Counted from the first letter of the stretch, positions 43,334 to 53,360 are shown. The stretch is DNA of 64,000 nucleotides from Candidatus Dechloromonas phosphoritropha (GCA_016722705.1 JADKGN010000004.1:2170001-2234000), one strand, 5' to 3'. Notes: generated from the sequence alone by a model not told the origin. Numbers and translations are program-made.

Positions 43334-44563
43334 ATGAGCAGGGATAACAAGGATCTGATTGTCGGACTGGACATCGGAACTTCGACGATTGTCGCGCTGG
43401 TTGCCGAGATCAACCAGGAAGGCCGCCTCAATGTGATAGGCATGGGCTCTCAGGATTCTCGCGGCCTCAAGAAGGGCGTCGTGGTCAACATCGAGGAAAC
43501 CGTGCATGCGATCAGTCGCGTCGTGCAGGAGGTCGAACTGATGGCCGACTGCAAGGTGAAGGACGTGTATACCGGGATCGCTGGCAGCCACATCAAGAGT
43601 TTCAACTCGCACGGCATGGTGGCGATCAAGGACAAGGAAGTCACGCCGAGCGACGTCGAACGCGTCATCGAGACGGCCAAGGCGATGCCGATCCCGGCTG
43701 ACCAGGAAATTCTGCACATCCTGACCCAGGAATTCGTCATTGACGGTCAGGACGGCATCCGTGAGCCGATCGGCATGAGCGGCATGCGCCTCGAGGTCAA
43801 GACGCATATCGTCACCGGGGCGGTGTCAGCGGCCCAGAATATCGTCAAGTGCGTGCGTCGTTGCGGGCTGGAGGTCAATGATCTTGTGCTGCAGCCGTTG
43901 TCTTCCAGCTACGCGGTGCTGTCCGAGGACGAGAAGGATCTCGGTGTCTGCCTGATCGACATCGGCGGCGGCACGACCGATCTGGCGGTGTGGACGCAGG
44001 GCGCCATCCGCTATACCTCGGTGATCCCGATCGCCGGCGACCAGATCACCAACGACATAGCAATGGCGTTCCGCACGCCGACACGCGAGGCTGAGCATAT
44101 CAAGTGCAAGTATGGCTGCGCACTGTCGCATCTCGCCGACCATGCGAAAAGCATGGAAGTCGCCGGGGTCGACGACCGTCCGAGCAAGAAATTGACCGGC
44201 CGTGCCCTGGCTGATGTGATCCAGCCACGGGTCGAGGAACTCTACGAATTGATCCAGAACGAACTGCGTCGCGCCGGCTTCGAAGAGGTATTGTCGTCCG
44301 GCATCGTCCTCACCGGTGGTGCCAGCGTGATGCCAGGCATGGTCGAACTGGGCGAGGAAATTTTTCACATGCCGCTGCGCCTCGGTAGCCCGAAATACAC
44401 GGGCAGCCTGGCCGATGTCGTGCAGTGTCCACGCTTCTCGACAGCCTTCGGCCTGCTGCTCGAAGCGCAGGCGCAGCGCAAGCGCGGCCAGAAGATAAAG
44501 GAGAAGCAGAACGTCAAGGATGTCTTTGATGGCATGAAGTCGTGGTTTGCCAAGAACTTTTGA
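43334..44563 (+). CDS. ftsA: Cell division actin-like protein FtsA
   Basis: About 409 residues. Start taken at ATG 43334 (MSRDNKDLIVGLDIGTSTIV); the open frame further upstream lies inside ftsQ. ATP-binding phosphate loops are GLDIGTSTIVALV and LIDIGGGTTDLAVW, and GIVLTGGASVMPGM is the adenosine motif. The SHS2/1C region has GMSGMRLEVKTHIVTGA. The C-terminal helix FDGMKSWFAKNF is the membrane-targeting helix. It anchors FtsZ to the membrane. Confidence 0.96.
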   Translation: MSRDNKDLIVGLDIGTSTIVALVAEINQEGRLNVIGMGSQDSRGLKKGVVVNIEETVHAISRVVQEVELMADCKVKDVYTGIAGSHIKSFNSHGMVAIKDKEVTPSDVERVIETAKAMPIPADQEILHILTQEFVIDGQDGIREPIGMSGMRLEVKTHIVTGAVSAAQNIVKCVRRCGLEVNDLVLQPLSSSYAVLSEDEKDLGVCLIDIGGGTTDLAVWTQGAIRYTSVIPIAGDQITNDIAMAFRTPTREAEHIKCKYGCALSHLADHAKSMEVAGVDDRPSKKLTGRALADVIQPRVEELYELIQNELRRAGFEEVLSSGIVLTGGASVMPGMVELGEEIFHMPLRLGSPKYTGSLADVVQCPRFSTAFGLLLEAQAQRKRGQKIKEKQNVKDVFDGMKSWFAKNF

Positions 44564-44595
44564 TATTTTTTTGTGTATTTTTAGAGGAGGAAGTC

Positions 44596-45777
44596 ATGTT
44601 TGAAATCATCGAGAAGGACGAAGAGTACGGCACGATCATCAAGGTGTTCGGTGTCGGAGGCGCGGGTGGCAATGCCATCGAGCACATGATTCAGGAGGGG
44701 GTCAGCGGCGTCGAGTTCATCGCCGCCAATACCGATGCGCAGGCGCTTGGCCGCAATACAGCGACCAGCAAGCTGGCTCTCGGCACCACGGGCCTCGGCG
44801 CAGGCGCCAAGCCGGAAGTCGGTCAGGCGGCCGCCGAAGCGCATCGCGAAGAAATCCGCGAGTCGCTGCAAGGCGCGCACATGGCCTTCATCACCGCCGG
44901 CATGGGTGGTGGGACAGGCACCGGCGCCGCCCCGGTGGTGGCCGAAATTGCCCGCGAAATGGGGATCCTCACTGTCGGCGTCGTGACCAAGCCATTCAGC
45001 TTCGAGGGCAACAAGCGGATGAAGGCCGCCGAGACGGGAATCATCGAGTTTTCCAAGCACGTCGATTCCCTGATCGTCATCCTTAACGACAAGTTGATGG
45101 AGGTCATGGGTGACGACGCAGACGTCGATCACTGCTTCAAGGCAGCCGACGATGTGCTGAAGAATGCAGTTGGCGGCATCGCTGAAATCATTACCTACCC
45201 GGGTCTGGTCAACGTCGACTTCGAGGATGTGCGCACGGTGATGGGCGAAATGGGTCGCGCCATGATGGGTTCCGCCTCGGCAGCCGGTGTCGACCGGGCC
45301 CGCATCGCCGCCGAACAGGCGGTCGCCTCACCGCTGCTGGAAGGTGTCAACCTTTCAGGCGCCAAGGGGGTACTGGTTAACATCACCGCAGCCAAAGGCG
45401 GCCTGAGGATGAAGGAAGTCAACGAAGTGATGAACACCGTCAAGGCATTTGCCGCCGAGGACGCGCACATCATCTTCGGCGCGGTTTACGACGAGATGAT
45501 GGACGATGCCCTGCGGGTCACGGTAGTGGCAACCGGCCTCGGCCAGACCAGCGCCCGTGCTCGTCAGTCGATCTCGATGGTCACGCCGATTCTCCAGATG
45601 GCAACCGGGACGGGCGATGCCGTGGCTTTCACGCCGTCTTCCGCAAGCGACTTTGCAAACTACGATGTCCCAACGGTTGTCCGCCGCGGGCAGCGCAACG
45701 TGACGGTCGAAGCGCTGGCCAACAGCGGAGTGGATCGCTACGACATTCCGGCCTTTCTGCGCAAGCAGGCTGACTGA
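44596..45777 (+). CDS. ftsZ: Cell division GTPase FtsZ
   Basis: A 393-residue tubulin homologue. Start at ATG 44596 after a strong AGAGGAGG site. GTP-binding motifs: FGVGGAGGNAIEHMI, the tubulin signature AGMGGGTGTGAAPVVAEIA, and the T7-loop region DVDHCFKAADDVLKNAVGGI. The C-terminal peptide YDIPAFLRKQ binds FtsA and ZipA-type partners. It forms the Z ring. Confidence 0.97.
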   Translation: MFEIIEKDEEYGTIIKVFGVGGAGGNAIEHMIQEGVSGVEFIAANTDAQALGRNTATSKLALGTTGLGAGAKPEVGQAAAEAHREEIRESLQGAHMAFITAGMGGGTGTGAAPVVAEIAREMGILTVGVVTKPFSFEGNKRMKAAETGIIEFSKHVDSLIVILNDKLMEVMGDDADVDHCFKAADDVLKNAVGGIAEIITYPGLVNVDFEDVRTVMGEMGRAMMGSASAAGVDRARIAAEQAVASPLLEGVNLSGAKGVLVNITAAKGGLRMKEVNEVMNTVKAFAAEDAHIIFGAVYDEMMDDALRVTVVATGLGQTSARARQSISMVTPILQMATGTGDAVAFTPSSASDFANYDVPTVVRRGQRNVTVEALANSGVDRYDIPAFLRKQAD

Positions 45778-45801
45778 GCGGCAATAAGACACCTCTGAAA
45801 A

Positions 45802-45835
45802 GGGCGGCTGCGCATTGTGTTACAATGCGCCGCCC
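45802..45835 (+). terminator. Hairpin between ftsZ and lpxC
   Basis: GCGCATTG (45810-45817) pairs with CAATGCGC (45823-45830) around TGTTA; the outer GGGCG/CGCCC extends the stem past a small bulge. No T tract follows, so it may act as an attenuator or mRNA stabiliser rather than a full terminator. TACAAT in the loop and right arm could also be a -10 box for lpxC. Confidence 0.5.
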
Positions 45836-45855
45836 CCGATTATTCAAGCACCCGC

Positions 45856-46770
45856 ATGCTCAAGCAACGCACACTCAAGACCGTTATCCGCGCCTCCGGC
45901 GTCGGCCTGCATGGGGGCGTCAAGGTCAACATGACTCTCCGTCCGGCCGCCGCGAACAGCGGGATCGTCTTCCGGCGCACGGATCTGCCGGAACCAGTGG
46001 ATATTCCCGCCACCGCCTTCATGGTCGGCGATACGCGGATGTGTTCGTGCCTGGAAAAGGCAGGAGTCAAGGTTGGTACGGTTGAGCACCTGATGTCGGC
46101 ATTTGCCGGCCTCGGGATCGATAATGCCTGGGTCGATCTGGATGCCCCGGAAGTGCCCATCCTCGATGGCTCGGCTTCACCGTTTGTCTTCCTGATTCAG
46201 TCGGCAGGCATAGAGGAGCAGAACGCCGCCAAGAAGTTCATTCGCATCACTAAGCCCGTCGAGGTTCGCGATGGCGACAAGTGGGCGCGTTTCGAGCCTT
46301 ATGATGGCTACAAGCTGACCTTTTCGATCACCTTCAATCATCCGGCGATCGACAAGTCGGCGCAGAAGTCCGAAATCGATTTCGCAGAGCATTCCTATGT
46401 TCGTGAAGTAGCCCGCGCACGTACCTTCGGGTTCATGCAGGAAGTCGAATACCTGCGTGAAAGTGGCCTCGCCCTCGGCGGCGGACTGGAAAACGCAATC
46501 GTTCTCGACGAATTTCGCGTTCTCAACCAGGACGGGCTGCGCTACGGCGACGAGTTCGTCAAGCACAAGATTCTCGACGCCGTGGGTGATCTTTACCTGC
46601 TCGGCCATCCACTGCTGGCGGCTTATTCGTCGCACAAGGGAGGACATGCGCTCAACAACATGCTTGCCCGCGAACTCCTCAATCGGCGCGATTCCTGGGA
46701 ATTGGTGACCTTCGAACAGGTCGAGCGGGCGCCGGCAAGCGTGACGCGCTGGCTAAACCAGCTCGCATAG
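45856..46770 (+). CDS. lpxC: UDP-3-O-acyl-GlcNAc deacetylase LpxC
   Basis: A 304-residue zinc enzyme. It starts MLKQRTLKTVIRASGVGLHG at ATG 45856. Zinc ligands are expected in GTVEHLMSAFAGLGIDN (His) and KHKILDAVGDLYLLGHPL (His and Asp); the next His (AYSSHKGGHALNN) is the likely acid. It performs the committed step of lipid A synthesis. Last gene of the cluster. Confidence 0.96.
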   Translation: MLKQRTLKTVIRASGVGLHGGVKVNMTLRPAAANSGIVFRRTDLPEPVDIPATAFMVGDTRMCSCLEKAGVKVGTVEHLMSAFAGLGIDNAWVDLDAPEVPILDGSASPFVFLIQSAGIEEQNAAKKFIRITKPVEVRDGDKWARFEPYDGYKLTFSITFNHPAIDKSAQKSEIDFAEHSYVREVARARTFGFMQEVEYLRESGLALGGGLENAIVLDEFRVLNQDGLRYGDEFVKHKILDAVGDLYLLGHPLLAAYSSHKGGHALNNMLARELLNRRDSWELVTFEQVERAPASVTRWLNQLA

Positions 46771-46776
46771 TCCCGC

Positions 46777-46965
46777 ATGTGGCTGCTGCGCCTGCTTGCA
46801 GTCATTCTGGTGGTCGCCATCGGCGCCGGCCTCCTGCTCTACGCCATCAGTGGCAACCGCGGTTACCTGCTGCTTTCCTGGCGGCTCTTTCGCTACGGGA
46901 TAGTCTTTGCGCTGATTGTTTTTGCGCTCATGATCATTGAGCGGATCGCCGTCATTCCTGCCTAG
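46777..46965 (+). CDS. Small two-TM membrane protein
   Basis: A 62-residue protein made of two hydrophobic segments (LLAVILVVAIGAGLLLYAI and YGIVFALIVFALMIIERIAV) joined by SGNRGYLLLSWRLFR. It starts six bases after lpxC and is probably part of its transcript. Its end overlaps the convergent dciA by 14 bases. I do not recognise a named family. Confidence 0.6.
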   Translation: MWLLRLLAVILVVAIGAGLLLYAISGNRGYLLLSWRLFRYGIVFALIVFALMIIERIAVIPA

Positions 46966-47386
46966 CGGCACGCGCCAGCAAGGTGTCCAGTGCCTTCCGC
47001 AGCGGCCCGTCCGGCAGGTTTTCAGAGGCTGACCGGAGCGCCCCGCAGGCCCCCGCAGAGAGAGGCTTCGTGGTTGAAGTCGGTGATTGGTGGGGGATTT
47101 GGCGGGGTTGAACTTTCACCTCGATACCGCTACACTCCGCCCCTCCCTTGGATAACTCGTCGCACAGACGCTGGCTCAACTGGCGAATCTTGGTGGCGAC
47201 TGCGCCATTGTCGGCGTGGATAACAACTTTCCCCGACTTGTAGTTGGCAATGTGCGCAACTTCGCCCAGTCCCGCCGGGGCCGCCTTCTCGAAGCGGCGC
47301 GCGAGGTCGAGTAGCAGTCTGGCATGGGCCATCACCCTGCCGGCGCCGGAATCGTTGTCAAGATAGCGCTCAAGCGTGTTGGTCAT
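46952..47386 (-). CDS. dciA: DciA-family protein (DUF721)
   Basis: About 144 residues. The DUF721 domain shows LGEVAHIANYKSGKVVIHAD followed by NGAVATKIRQLSQRL, the KH-like core of DciA, which loads the replicative helicase DnaB in bacteria without DnaC. The tail is disordered and basic in places. Start at ATG 47386; the longer open frame upstream is antisense to the M23 peptidase gene. The two starts are only ten bases apart and face away from each other. Confidence 0.82.
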   Translation of the reverse strand: MTNTLERYLDNDSGAGRVMAHARLLLDLARRFEKAAPAGLGEVAHIANYKSGKVVIHADNGAVATKIRQLSQRLCDELSKGGAECSGIEVKVQPRQIPHQSPTSTTKPLSAGACGALRSASENLPDGPLRKALDTLLARAARQE

Positions 47387-47396
47387 AGGAGGTTCA

Positions 47397-48317
47397 GTGC
47401 AGATCATTCTTGTTTCCCGCCACCTCAAGGTAGCGCGGACAATCACCATTATGCCTCGCCATCTGGCGATTGCGGGCTTCGCGTTTGTTTCCCTCGTCAT
47501 CGCGACGGCGGCCGGCCTTTCGTCACTTGCCACCCGCCACGGATCGTTCGACACCGGGCCGGGCATCCTTGCACAGGAACAGGAAACACACAGGGCCCAG
47601 CAGTACGTAAATAACAACCTGCAGTTGATGGCCAAGCGCCTTGGCGAGTTGCAGGCGCAGCTCCTGCACTTGGACACGCTCGGTGAACGGCTCTCGACAC
47701 TCGCCGGCATCAAGCGCGGAGCGTCGCCTGTGCGCGGTCCGGCGCCCGGGCAGGGTGGCGCATTCGTGCCGGCGCCACTGGGCGCCGAGGAATTGCAGCA
47801 CGAAATTGACCGCCTGGCGCTGGAGGTTGATGTGCGGACCGATGAGTTGGCAGAGTTCGAATTGCGCTTTCTGGAAAAACGCGTCAGGGAGCGGCTGATG
47901 CCGACGACCCTGCCGGTCAAGGATGCCTTTCTCGGTTCGCCCTTCGGTCATCGCAGTGACCCCATCCTCGGCCAGCGGGCGATGCACGAAGGCATCGACT
48001 TCAATGCCGAGCCTGGCACGCCGGTGGTTGTCGCTGCCGATGGAGTGATTTTCTCGGCTGCCTATCAGGGCGATTTCGGCAACATGATCGAGGTTGACCA
48101 TGGCGATGGCCTGGTCACCCGCTATGCCCACCTGTCGCGCATGGACGCGAAGATTGGCGGCCTGGTCAAGCGCGGCGAAACGATCGGTGCGGTCGGCACC
48201 ACTGGCCGTACCACCGGCCCACACCTGCATTTTGAGGTACGCATGCTCGGCGTCGCGCAGAACCCGGCGCAATTTCTGAAGCAGGGTGACGAATACGCAC
48301 TGCTCAAGCGCCGTTAA
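47397..48317 (+). CDS. M23-family (LytM) metallopeptidase
   Basis: About 306 residues. Start at GTG 47397 after AGGAGG. One N-terminal membrane segment (LAIAGFAFVSLVIATAAGLS), a coiled-coil region (about 55-165), then an M23 domain: AMHEGIDFNAEPGTPVVVAA (zinc ligands His and Asp), RYAHLSRM, and TGPHLHFEVR with the HXH motif. All zinc and catalytic residues are present, so it is probably an active periplasmic peptidoglycan endopeptidase. In relatives this gene lies between dciA and secA. Its end overlaps the convergent res gene by 14 bases. Confidence 0.88.
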   Translation: MQIILVSRHLKVARTITIMPRHLAIAGFAFVSLVIATAAGLSSLATRHGSFDTGPGILAQEQETHRAQQYVNNNLQLMAKRLGELQAQLLHLDTLGERLSTLAGIKRGASPVRGPAPGQGGAFVPAPLGAEELQHEIDRLALEVDVRTDELAEFELRFLEKRVRERLMPTTLPVKDAFLGSPFGHRSDPILGQRAMHEGIDFNAEPGTPVVVAADGVIFSAAYQGDFGNMIEVDHGDGLVTRYAHLSRMDAKIGGLVKRGETIGAVGTTGRTTGPHLHFEVRMLGVAQNPAQFLKQGDEYALLKRR

Positions 48318-51249
48318 AATTCAATCGGCCTTGCGCCAGGATGCCGGCCACCGGGCGGATTCGCGCGAAGTCGAGCAGATCCGGCAAGCGGGCGCCTTTG
48401 CTTCTCCATTCGTCAAACAGGCGTTCGCCGAGCAGCACGTAATGCCAGTTGCGCTTTGCCGACTCTACATCGCCGGCTAATCCGTTGATCCGTTCGCACC
48501 AGGCGGCGGCTGCCTTCAGTTTTCGCTGTACATTCGGTGTGGTCAACTGGCCTTCGGCTTTGGTTTCGACGAGATAGACCGTGTGCTGCGTGCCCACCAG
48601 AAAATCCGGGGAATAGAAAGCCGGCAGCCCGTCTTCCTTGACGTAACGCAAGCGCACAAAGTCGTGGCGCGTCTCGCTGATCTTGCAAAATGCCTCGACC
48701 CCGCTGTCGGCCTGCGCCCACTCGATGAATGCCTTTTCCAGTCCGCCATTTCGTGCCGGATAAGGCAGGCGTTCATAGATGCACTTGGCGACCGCTAGCG
48801 AGCTGCTTTCGCGCATGGGTAGCGTGCCGACTTCCGACAAATGGCGATACAAAACCTCCGTCTGGCCCACGGTGGGGCGCGTTTCGGAGTCGATTAAGGC
48901 CACTGCGAAGACTTTGGTCACATGGTCGAGCACCGGTTGCAGCAGGAGCAAGCGCCAGCTCTCATCGGCCAGCGGCTCGAAGCCGGCGCCGAACAGGCGC
49001 TCGCGAATGTACTCATCCAGCCACGCCGCAAGTTCTGCGGAATTGACTTGTAGATAGGGATTGGCAAGGTGCGAGGCAATCCTGTTGCCCCTCGGCAGCG
49101 GTTGGCTCAAGGCCTGCCCGATGCGCCGGGTCAGACGGGTCAGGAAATCGTTGTAGCCAGTCACGTTCATTACCACGCCATCGACCCGGTAATCGCCGAA
49201 CAGGGTACGGGTCTGCAAATCCTGTGAAACAAAGACATCGCCCTTGCCAAGCATGGCGGACAGTTCTTCGCGGCCAATGGCGGTAAAGGGCAGCAGGGTT
49301 TCCAGCGGCGGCGGACGATGTTCCAGGCGCTCCTCGGCCTCGCGCAGGATGAAGGGAATGGCGAAGTCGAAAGCCTCGTAGCCGTCGCGCAGGCCGACCG
49401 AAATCAGGTCGCCGGCGCTGCTCGTGCTGTCGCTCTCTTCGCTGGTGCTGCCAACCAGCCCGGCCGCCATCAGCTCGTCGTAAAAGGACTGAAAGGCCGG
49501 ATGCTCGACGATCGAGAGCACGTCGATCAGGCTTTTCGGTTCCTGCCCGGCCTTGATGCTTTCCCGGTTGTCATGCTTCAGTTCAGCGAATTCGGCATCC
49601 CGCCACATCAGGCGCAGGCCACGCCCGATGGTCTGTTCGAGCAGGATTTGCGCCTGCGAGGAACGCAGCGGCACGATGACGCAGATGTTGTTGACGTCGA
49701 AACCCTCGCGCAACATCAGCACACTGACGAGGATCCGTGGCTGGGCATGGCGGTCGATGTCGAACAGCCGTTCGCGCAATGGCGCCCATTCCTTCTCACC
49801 CAATTCAGCCTTTTTGCCCGAGTCGACCGCCAGAATTTCGTCATCCGCAAGCCCCAGTTCGTCGCAAAAGAAGCGCGTGACCAGCGGCGAAACGCTCGTG
49901 TCCTCACAGACGATCAGCATTTTGGGGCGCCGGAGCGCGTCGACCGTGGCAAAGTCGGCCTCCAGTTTCTTCAGTTTGGCAAAGCCGGCGCGCAGCATCA
50001 CACGTTGGCCTTGCGCGAGCGTCGGATTGCCGTCCTCGTCGCGCTCAGCCTTGAACTCCAGCGGCAACGCGCCGATTTCCTTGCGCCGGTCGAGCACCAG
50101 CGACTTTACCAGCCCGGCCGCCATCGCCTGCTTGAGGTCAAAATCGACAATGATGTGCGGGAAATACAGCTTGCGTTTGTTCTTGCCGGCACCGACATCG
50201 TTGTAAGGCGTCGCCGAGAAATCGAGCTGGACGAAGCGCCGCCCCTTGCTTTCGGCGATACGCGAGAGGCTTTTCTGCCACTCCACCTCGGTGCTTTCAC
50301 CCTCCTTTTTCACCTCGTGGATGTGATGCGCCTCGTCGTTGAAGGCCAGCAGGTCGGGCAGCCTGGCCAGGTAATCGAGCACCCCGCCGCGCGCATAGCG
50401 GCGGTCGAGCACCTCCAGGCTGTTGCCGGTCGCCCGCCCCGGTGTCAGTGGCAGCAGCCCGGAAATCACCTGTTGCGCTTCCGGCGACACACCGGGCGCA
50501 TCAAATTCCGGTTCAGGCGCCTCTTCCACCACTTCCGATAGCAGATGCCAGTTGGTGATCGCCAGCAGGCCGTTGCCGGTCGTCTTCAGTCCGATGTCTT
50601 CCTTGGCGCAGACGTTGCCGCGCACGAAGCCGAAAACCGTTTCGCGCTGCCCTTCGGGGAGGAACAATTCGGCATAGCACGCCACATCGGAAGTCGCGAA
50701 GTCGCGCACGCCATCGTGCAGCTTGCCGCAGAAGGCATCGAGCAGGCGGTCATAAACAATCAGCCCCGGCGCGACGAGCAGGAAATTCCGGGTAAAACGC
50801 GGGTCGACCGCAGCATTCGCCCGCGCCGCATTGGCGTTGAGCAATTGCCAGACCAACAGCGCCTGCAAGACCCAGGTCTTGCCCGTACCCGTCGCCATCT
50901 TCAGGCAATACTTGGGGTGAGCATGCTTGGCGCTCGCCACCTCGGCCAGCGTTGTTCCTCCGAGCAGCGCCTCCGGCGCCACTTGCTGATACAAGGCCAG
51001 CAAGTTCGGGGCGGCCAGCACTTCATGGGCGACGATGGTATTGAGGATGGCCTGCTTCTGGCCGGGGTGAAAATTGAAACGTCGGGTAAGGCAAATATCG
51101 TCGAGAAACCACCAACGCAACAATTCGGCGCTGATCGGCGTCACCAGATCGTAGAGATCGGCGCTGCCGTCTTCGAGGCCGCTGCACAATTGTTGGGTCC
51201 TGGCGGTGAGAGCGGCGGCGAGGGGAAGCATATCTGGCGCCTTGATCAT
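48304..51249 (-). CDS. res: Type III restriction enzyme Res subunit
   Basis: A 981-residue SF2 helicase-nuclease. Walker A is KMATGTGKTWVLQALLV, motif II is LLAFNDEAHHIHEV, and motif VI is EQTIGRGLRLMW. The C-terminal PD-(D/E)XK nuclease is in FYSPDFLVGTQHTVYLVETK. It cleaves unmodified DNA together with the Mod subunit after ATP-driven movement. The start overlaps the end of mod (ATGA). The gene appears intact. Confidence 0.92.
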   Translation of the reverse strand: MIKAPDMLPLAAALTARTQQLCSGLEDGSADLYDLVTPISAELLRWWFLDDICLTRRFNFHPGQKQAILNTIVAHEVLAAPNLLALYQQVAPEALLGGTTLAEVASAKHAHPKYCLKMATGTGKTWVLQALLVWQLLNANAARANAAVDPRFTRNFLLVAPGLIVYDRLLDAFCGKLHDGVRDFATSDVACYAELFLPEGQRETVFGFVRGNVCAKEDIGLKTTGNGLLAITNWHLLSEVVEEAPEPEFDAPGVSPEAQQVISGLLPLTPGRATGNSLEVLDRRYARGGVLDYLARLPDLLAFNDEAHHIHEVKKEGESTEVEWQKSLSRIAESKGRRFVQLDFSATPYNDVGAGKNKRKLYFPHIIVDFDLKQAMAAGLVKSLVLDRRKEIGALPLEFKAERDEDGNPTLAQGQRVMLRAGFAKLKKLEADFATVDALRRPKMLIVCEDTSVSPLVTRFFCDELGLADDEILAVDSGKKAELGEKEWAPLRERLFDIDRHAQPRILVSVLMLREGFDVNNICVIVPLRSSQAQILLEQTIGRGLRLMWRDAEFAELKHDNRESIKAGQEPKSLIDVLSIVEHPAFQSFYDELMAAGLVGSTSEESDSTSSAGDLISVGLRDGYEAFDFAIPFILREAEERLEHRPPPLETLLPFTAIGREELSAMLGKGDVFVSQDLQTRTLFGDYRVDGVVMNVTGYNDFLTRLTRRIGQALSQPLPRGNRIASHLANPYLQVNSAELAAWLDEYIRERLFGAGFEPLADESWRLLLLQPVLDHVTKVFAVALIDSETRPTVGQTEVLYRHLSEVGTLPMRESSSLAVAKCIYERLPYPARNGGLEKAFIEWAQADSGVEAFCKISETRHDFVRLRYVKEDGLPAFYSPDFLVGTQHTVYLVETKAEGQLTTPNVQRKLKAAAAWCERINGLAGDVESAKRNWHYVLLGERLFDEWRSKGARLPDLLDFARIRPVAGILAQGRLNFNGA

Positions 51250-53360
51250 GATGCCAATGCCACGGTGGCGCTGGCCTCCGCCTCAAAGCCAAAGACATCC
51301 ACCACCCGGACGCACACCCGGCGTGGGCCGGGTGTGGCTGGGGTCTGGAAACAGGCTTCCGTCACCACGCGCAGCGGGTCGCCGTCGTTTTCGGTATTGC
51401 CCCGGTAGTCCTGCCACACCGAGCGGAAAACCTGGCCGTCGTAATCCGGGTCCACCGCCCAATATTCAATCAGCGCCAGCGGCTCGGCATTGGCGATGGC
51501 CTGCAACTTGGTTCGATTGGCCTCGTCGAGGTTGATCGCTTCCGGCGACAACAGCACGTAATTCCTGAGTTTGATTTTCAGTGTTTCCTGACCGTCGACC
51601 GCAACAGTGCGTTCCACTGGGTGAATGGTCAGGTATTGCAGACTGGAGAAGCGCACCGTGCCGCGCAGTTTTTCCAGTCCGCCCTTTTTCTTCAGGCGAT
51701 CCATCAAATCAGGCGGAATGACCAGCACTTCCAGTCGTCTATCGTTCAGCGCGGCGATGGTTTCGCCAATGGACGGCTCGAAATTCCAGCCGAGGACGAC
51801 GACACGATCCCAGCCGCCCATCAGGTTGTCGCGCTGGGCGACGGCCTTCTTCAGCGTCGCGGCGCCGGTCAGCTTGTTCGGCGAATCGGCCAGCACCAGC
51901 GTCTTGTGGCCACCACCCGTTACCTGACCGAGATTGCGCACCGGGTTCTCCTCCGCCGGCAAGGGCAGCGCACCATACAGCGAGAGAACGATCTGCGCCA
52001 GATCGCCGATGCGGAAATCGCGGCCCAGCATGGCTTTGGCCGCCTCCACCTGATAATCGCCGATGGCCTGATAGAGGAAGGGGCGAGCGTTCTGGTCGAT
52101 CAGCCGCTTGCGCATGATCATGCAGGCTGGTTTGCCGAGATCAGTGGTGATCCAGCGCCGGCCAAGTTTTTCGGCGACGGCGGCGGTGGTGCCGGAGCCG
52201 CCGTTGAAGTCGGCGACTAATCCACCTTCTGGGCAAGATGCGCGGATAATGCGGTCGAGGAGTTTTTCGGGTTTTTGGGTGGCGTAGTTCAGCCCTTCAT
52301 TGGAGCGCGATGAAATTGCCATGAAGTCAAACCAAAGGTCTTGAACCTGTTTGCCTTCAATATCATTGCCGTACTGCTTGTAGCGGGGCGTGCCTGTCGA
52401 CGAAAAAAATATCTTCTCCTCAGTCAGAGCAATATCAATGCGCTCTTGGGACCATACCCAGTGTCGCCCCGAGGGTGGTTTTAGCAATCCTCGATCACCG
52501 AAGTAGCGTGGCTCCCCCTGACCAGCAGCATTCATCGATACCGATTTGTATCGATTGCCTGTTAACTTGCAGATATCGGGATACTCTTCCGCCGTTTCCC
52601 CATCGCTGCGTGGAACGAATACTGGCTGGAAGTGATAGCCGTTTGTCTTCGTGTAGAAAAACAAGGTGTCGTGAATGGCACCAAACTTGTTTCCGTCGTT
52701 ATGGCTATATGAACGACGCCAAACGATCTCATTGCGAAAACAATCCTTCCCAAAAATCTCATCCATCACGATTTTCACGTAATGTCCGATATGCCAGTCG
52801 AGGTGCACGTAGATCGACCCGGTGTCGGCCAGCAACTCGCGCATCAAAATCAACCGGGGCGTAATCATCGCCAGATACGAAACCGTGCCATCAGCCCAGG
52901 TATCGGAATAGGCGAACTGTTCGATGACGTTGGGCTTCTGTTCCAGTTCAACGCCGGGCAAGCTGACTTTGGTGCGGTAGTCGGCCTTGGAATCGAACGG
53001 CGGGTCGATGTAAATAAGGTCGACCTTGCCGCGCAGGCTGGGGGTCTTTTCGTCGCCGGCCAGTAGCGCCGCCATTGCCAGCAGGTTGTCGCCGTAGATC
53101 AGGCGATTGGTCCACGGCGCAATGTCTTCCAGCGAGGGTTGCACTTCGCCGAATAGGCCGGGCTGCACGCTAGTCAGCCATTCCCGCCGTTCGTTGGCGG
53201 CAATCCAGTCGGTCGCGGCGCTGTCCTTGGCTGGCAGTACCCATTCCCGGGTTTGCAGACCGACGCGGTGACGGCTTTCCAGACTTTCGAGGATTTTTTC
53301 GGCTTGTTGCCGGCCTTTGGTGACGATGTCCGGGAGTTGTTCGAGCAATGACTTCGCCAT
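51246..53360 (-). CDS. mod: Type III DNA methyltransferase Mod subunit
   Basis: A 704-residue N6-adenine methyltransferase of the beta class: catalytic motif DLIYIDPPFDSKADYRTKV comes before the SAM motif LVADFNGGSGTTAAVAEKLG. The usual FAGSGTT is here NGGSGTT. A target-recognition region lies between (about 200-330). It gives sequence specificity to the complex and protects host DNA. No Shine-Dalgarno is visible before the ATG at 53360; the start lies only 12 bases from the double operator, so the mRNA may be leaderless or nearly so. Confidence 0.92.
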   Translation of the reverse strand: MAKSLLEQLPDIVTKGRQQAEKILESLESRHRVGLQTREWVLPAKDSAATDWIAANERREWLTSVQPGLFGEVQPSLEDIAPWTNRLIYGDNLLAMAALLAGDEKTPSLRGKVDLIYIDPPFDSKADYRTKVSLPGVELEQKPNVIEQFAYSDTWADGTVSYLAMITPRLILMRELLADTGSIYVHLDWHIGHYVKIVMDEIFGKDCFRNEIVWRRSYSHNDGNKFGAIHDTLFFYTKTNGYHFQPVFVPRSDGETAEEYPDICKLTGNRYKSVSMNAAGQGEPRYFGDRGLLKPPSGRHWVWSQERIDIALTEEKIFFSSTGTPRYKQYGNDIEGKQVQDLWFDFMAISSRSNEGLNYATQKPEKLLDRIIRASCPEGGLVADFNGGSGTTAAVAEKLGRRWITTDLGKPACMIMRKRLIDQNARPFLYQAIGDYQVEAAKAMLGRDFRIGDLAQIVLSLYGALPLPAEENPVRNLGQVTGGGHKTLVLADSPNKLTGAATLKKAVAQRDNLMGGWDRVVVLGWNFEPSIGETIAALNDRRLEVLVIPPDLMDRLKKKGGLEKLRGTVRFSSLQYLTIHPVERTVAVDGQETLKIKLRNYVLLSPEAINLDEANRTKLQAIANAEPLALIEYWAVDPDYDGQVFRSVWQDYRGNTENDGDPLRVVTEACFQTPATPGPRRVCVRVVDVFGFEAEASATVALAS

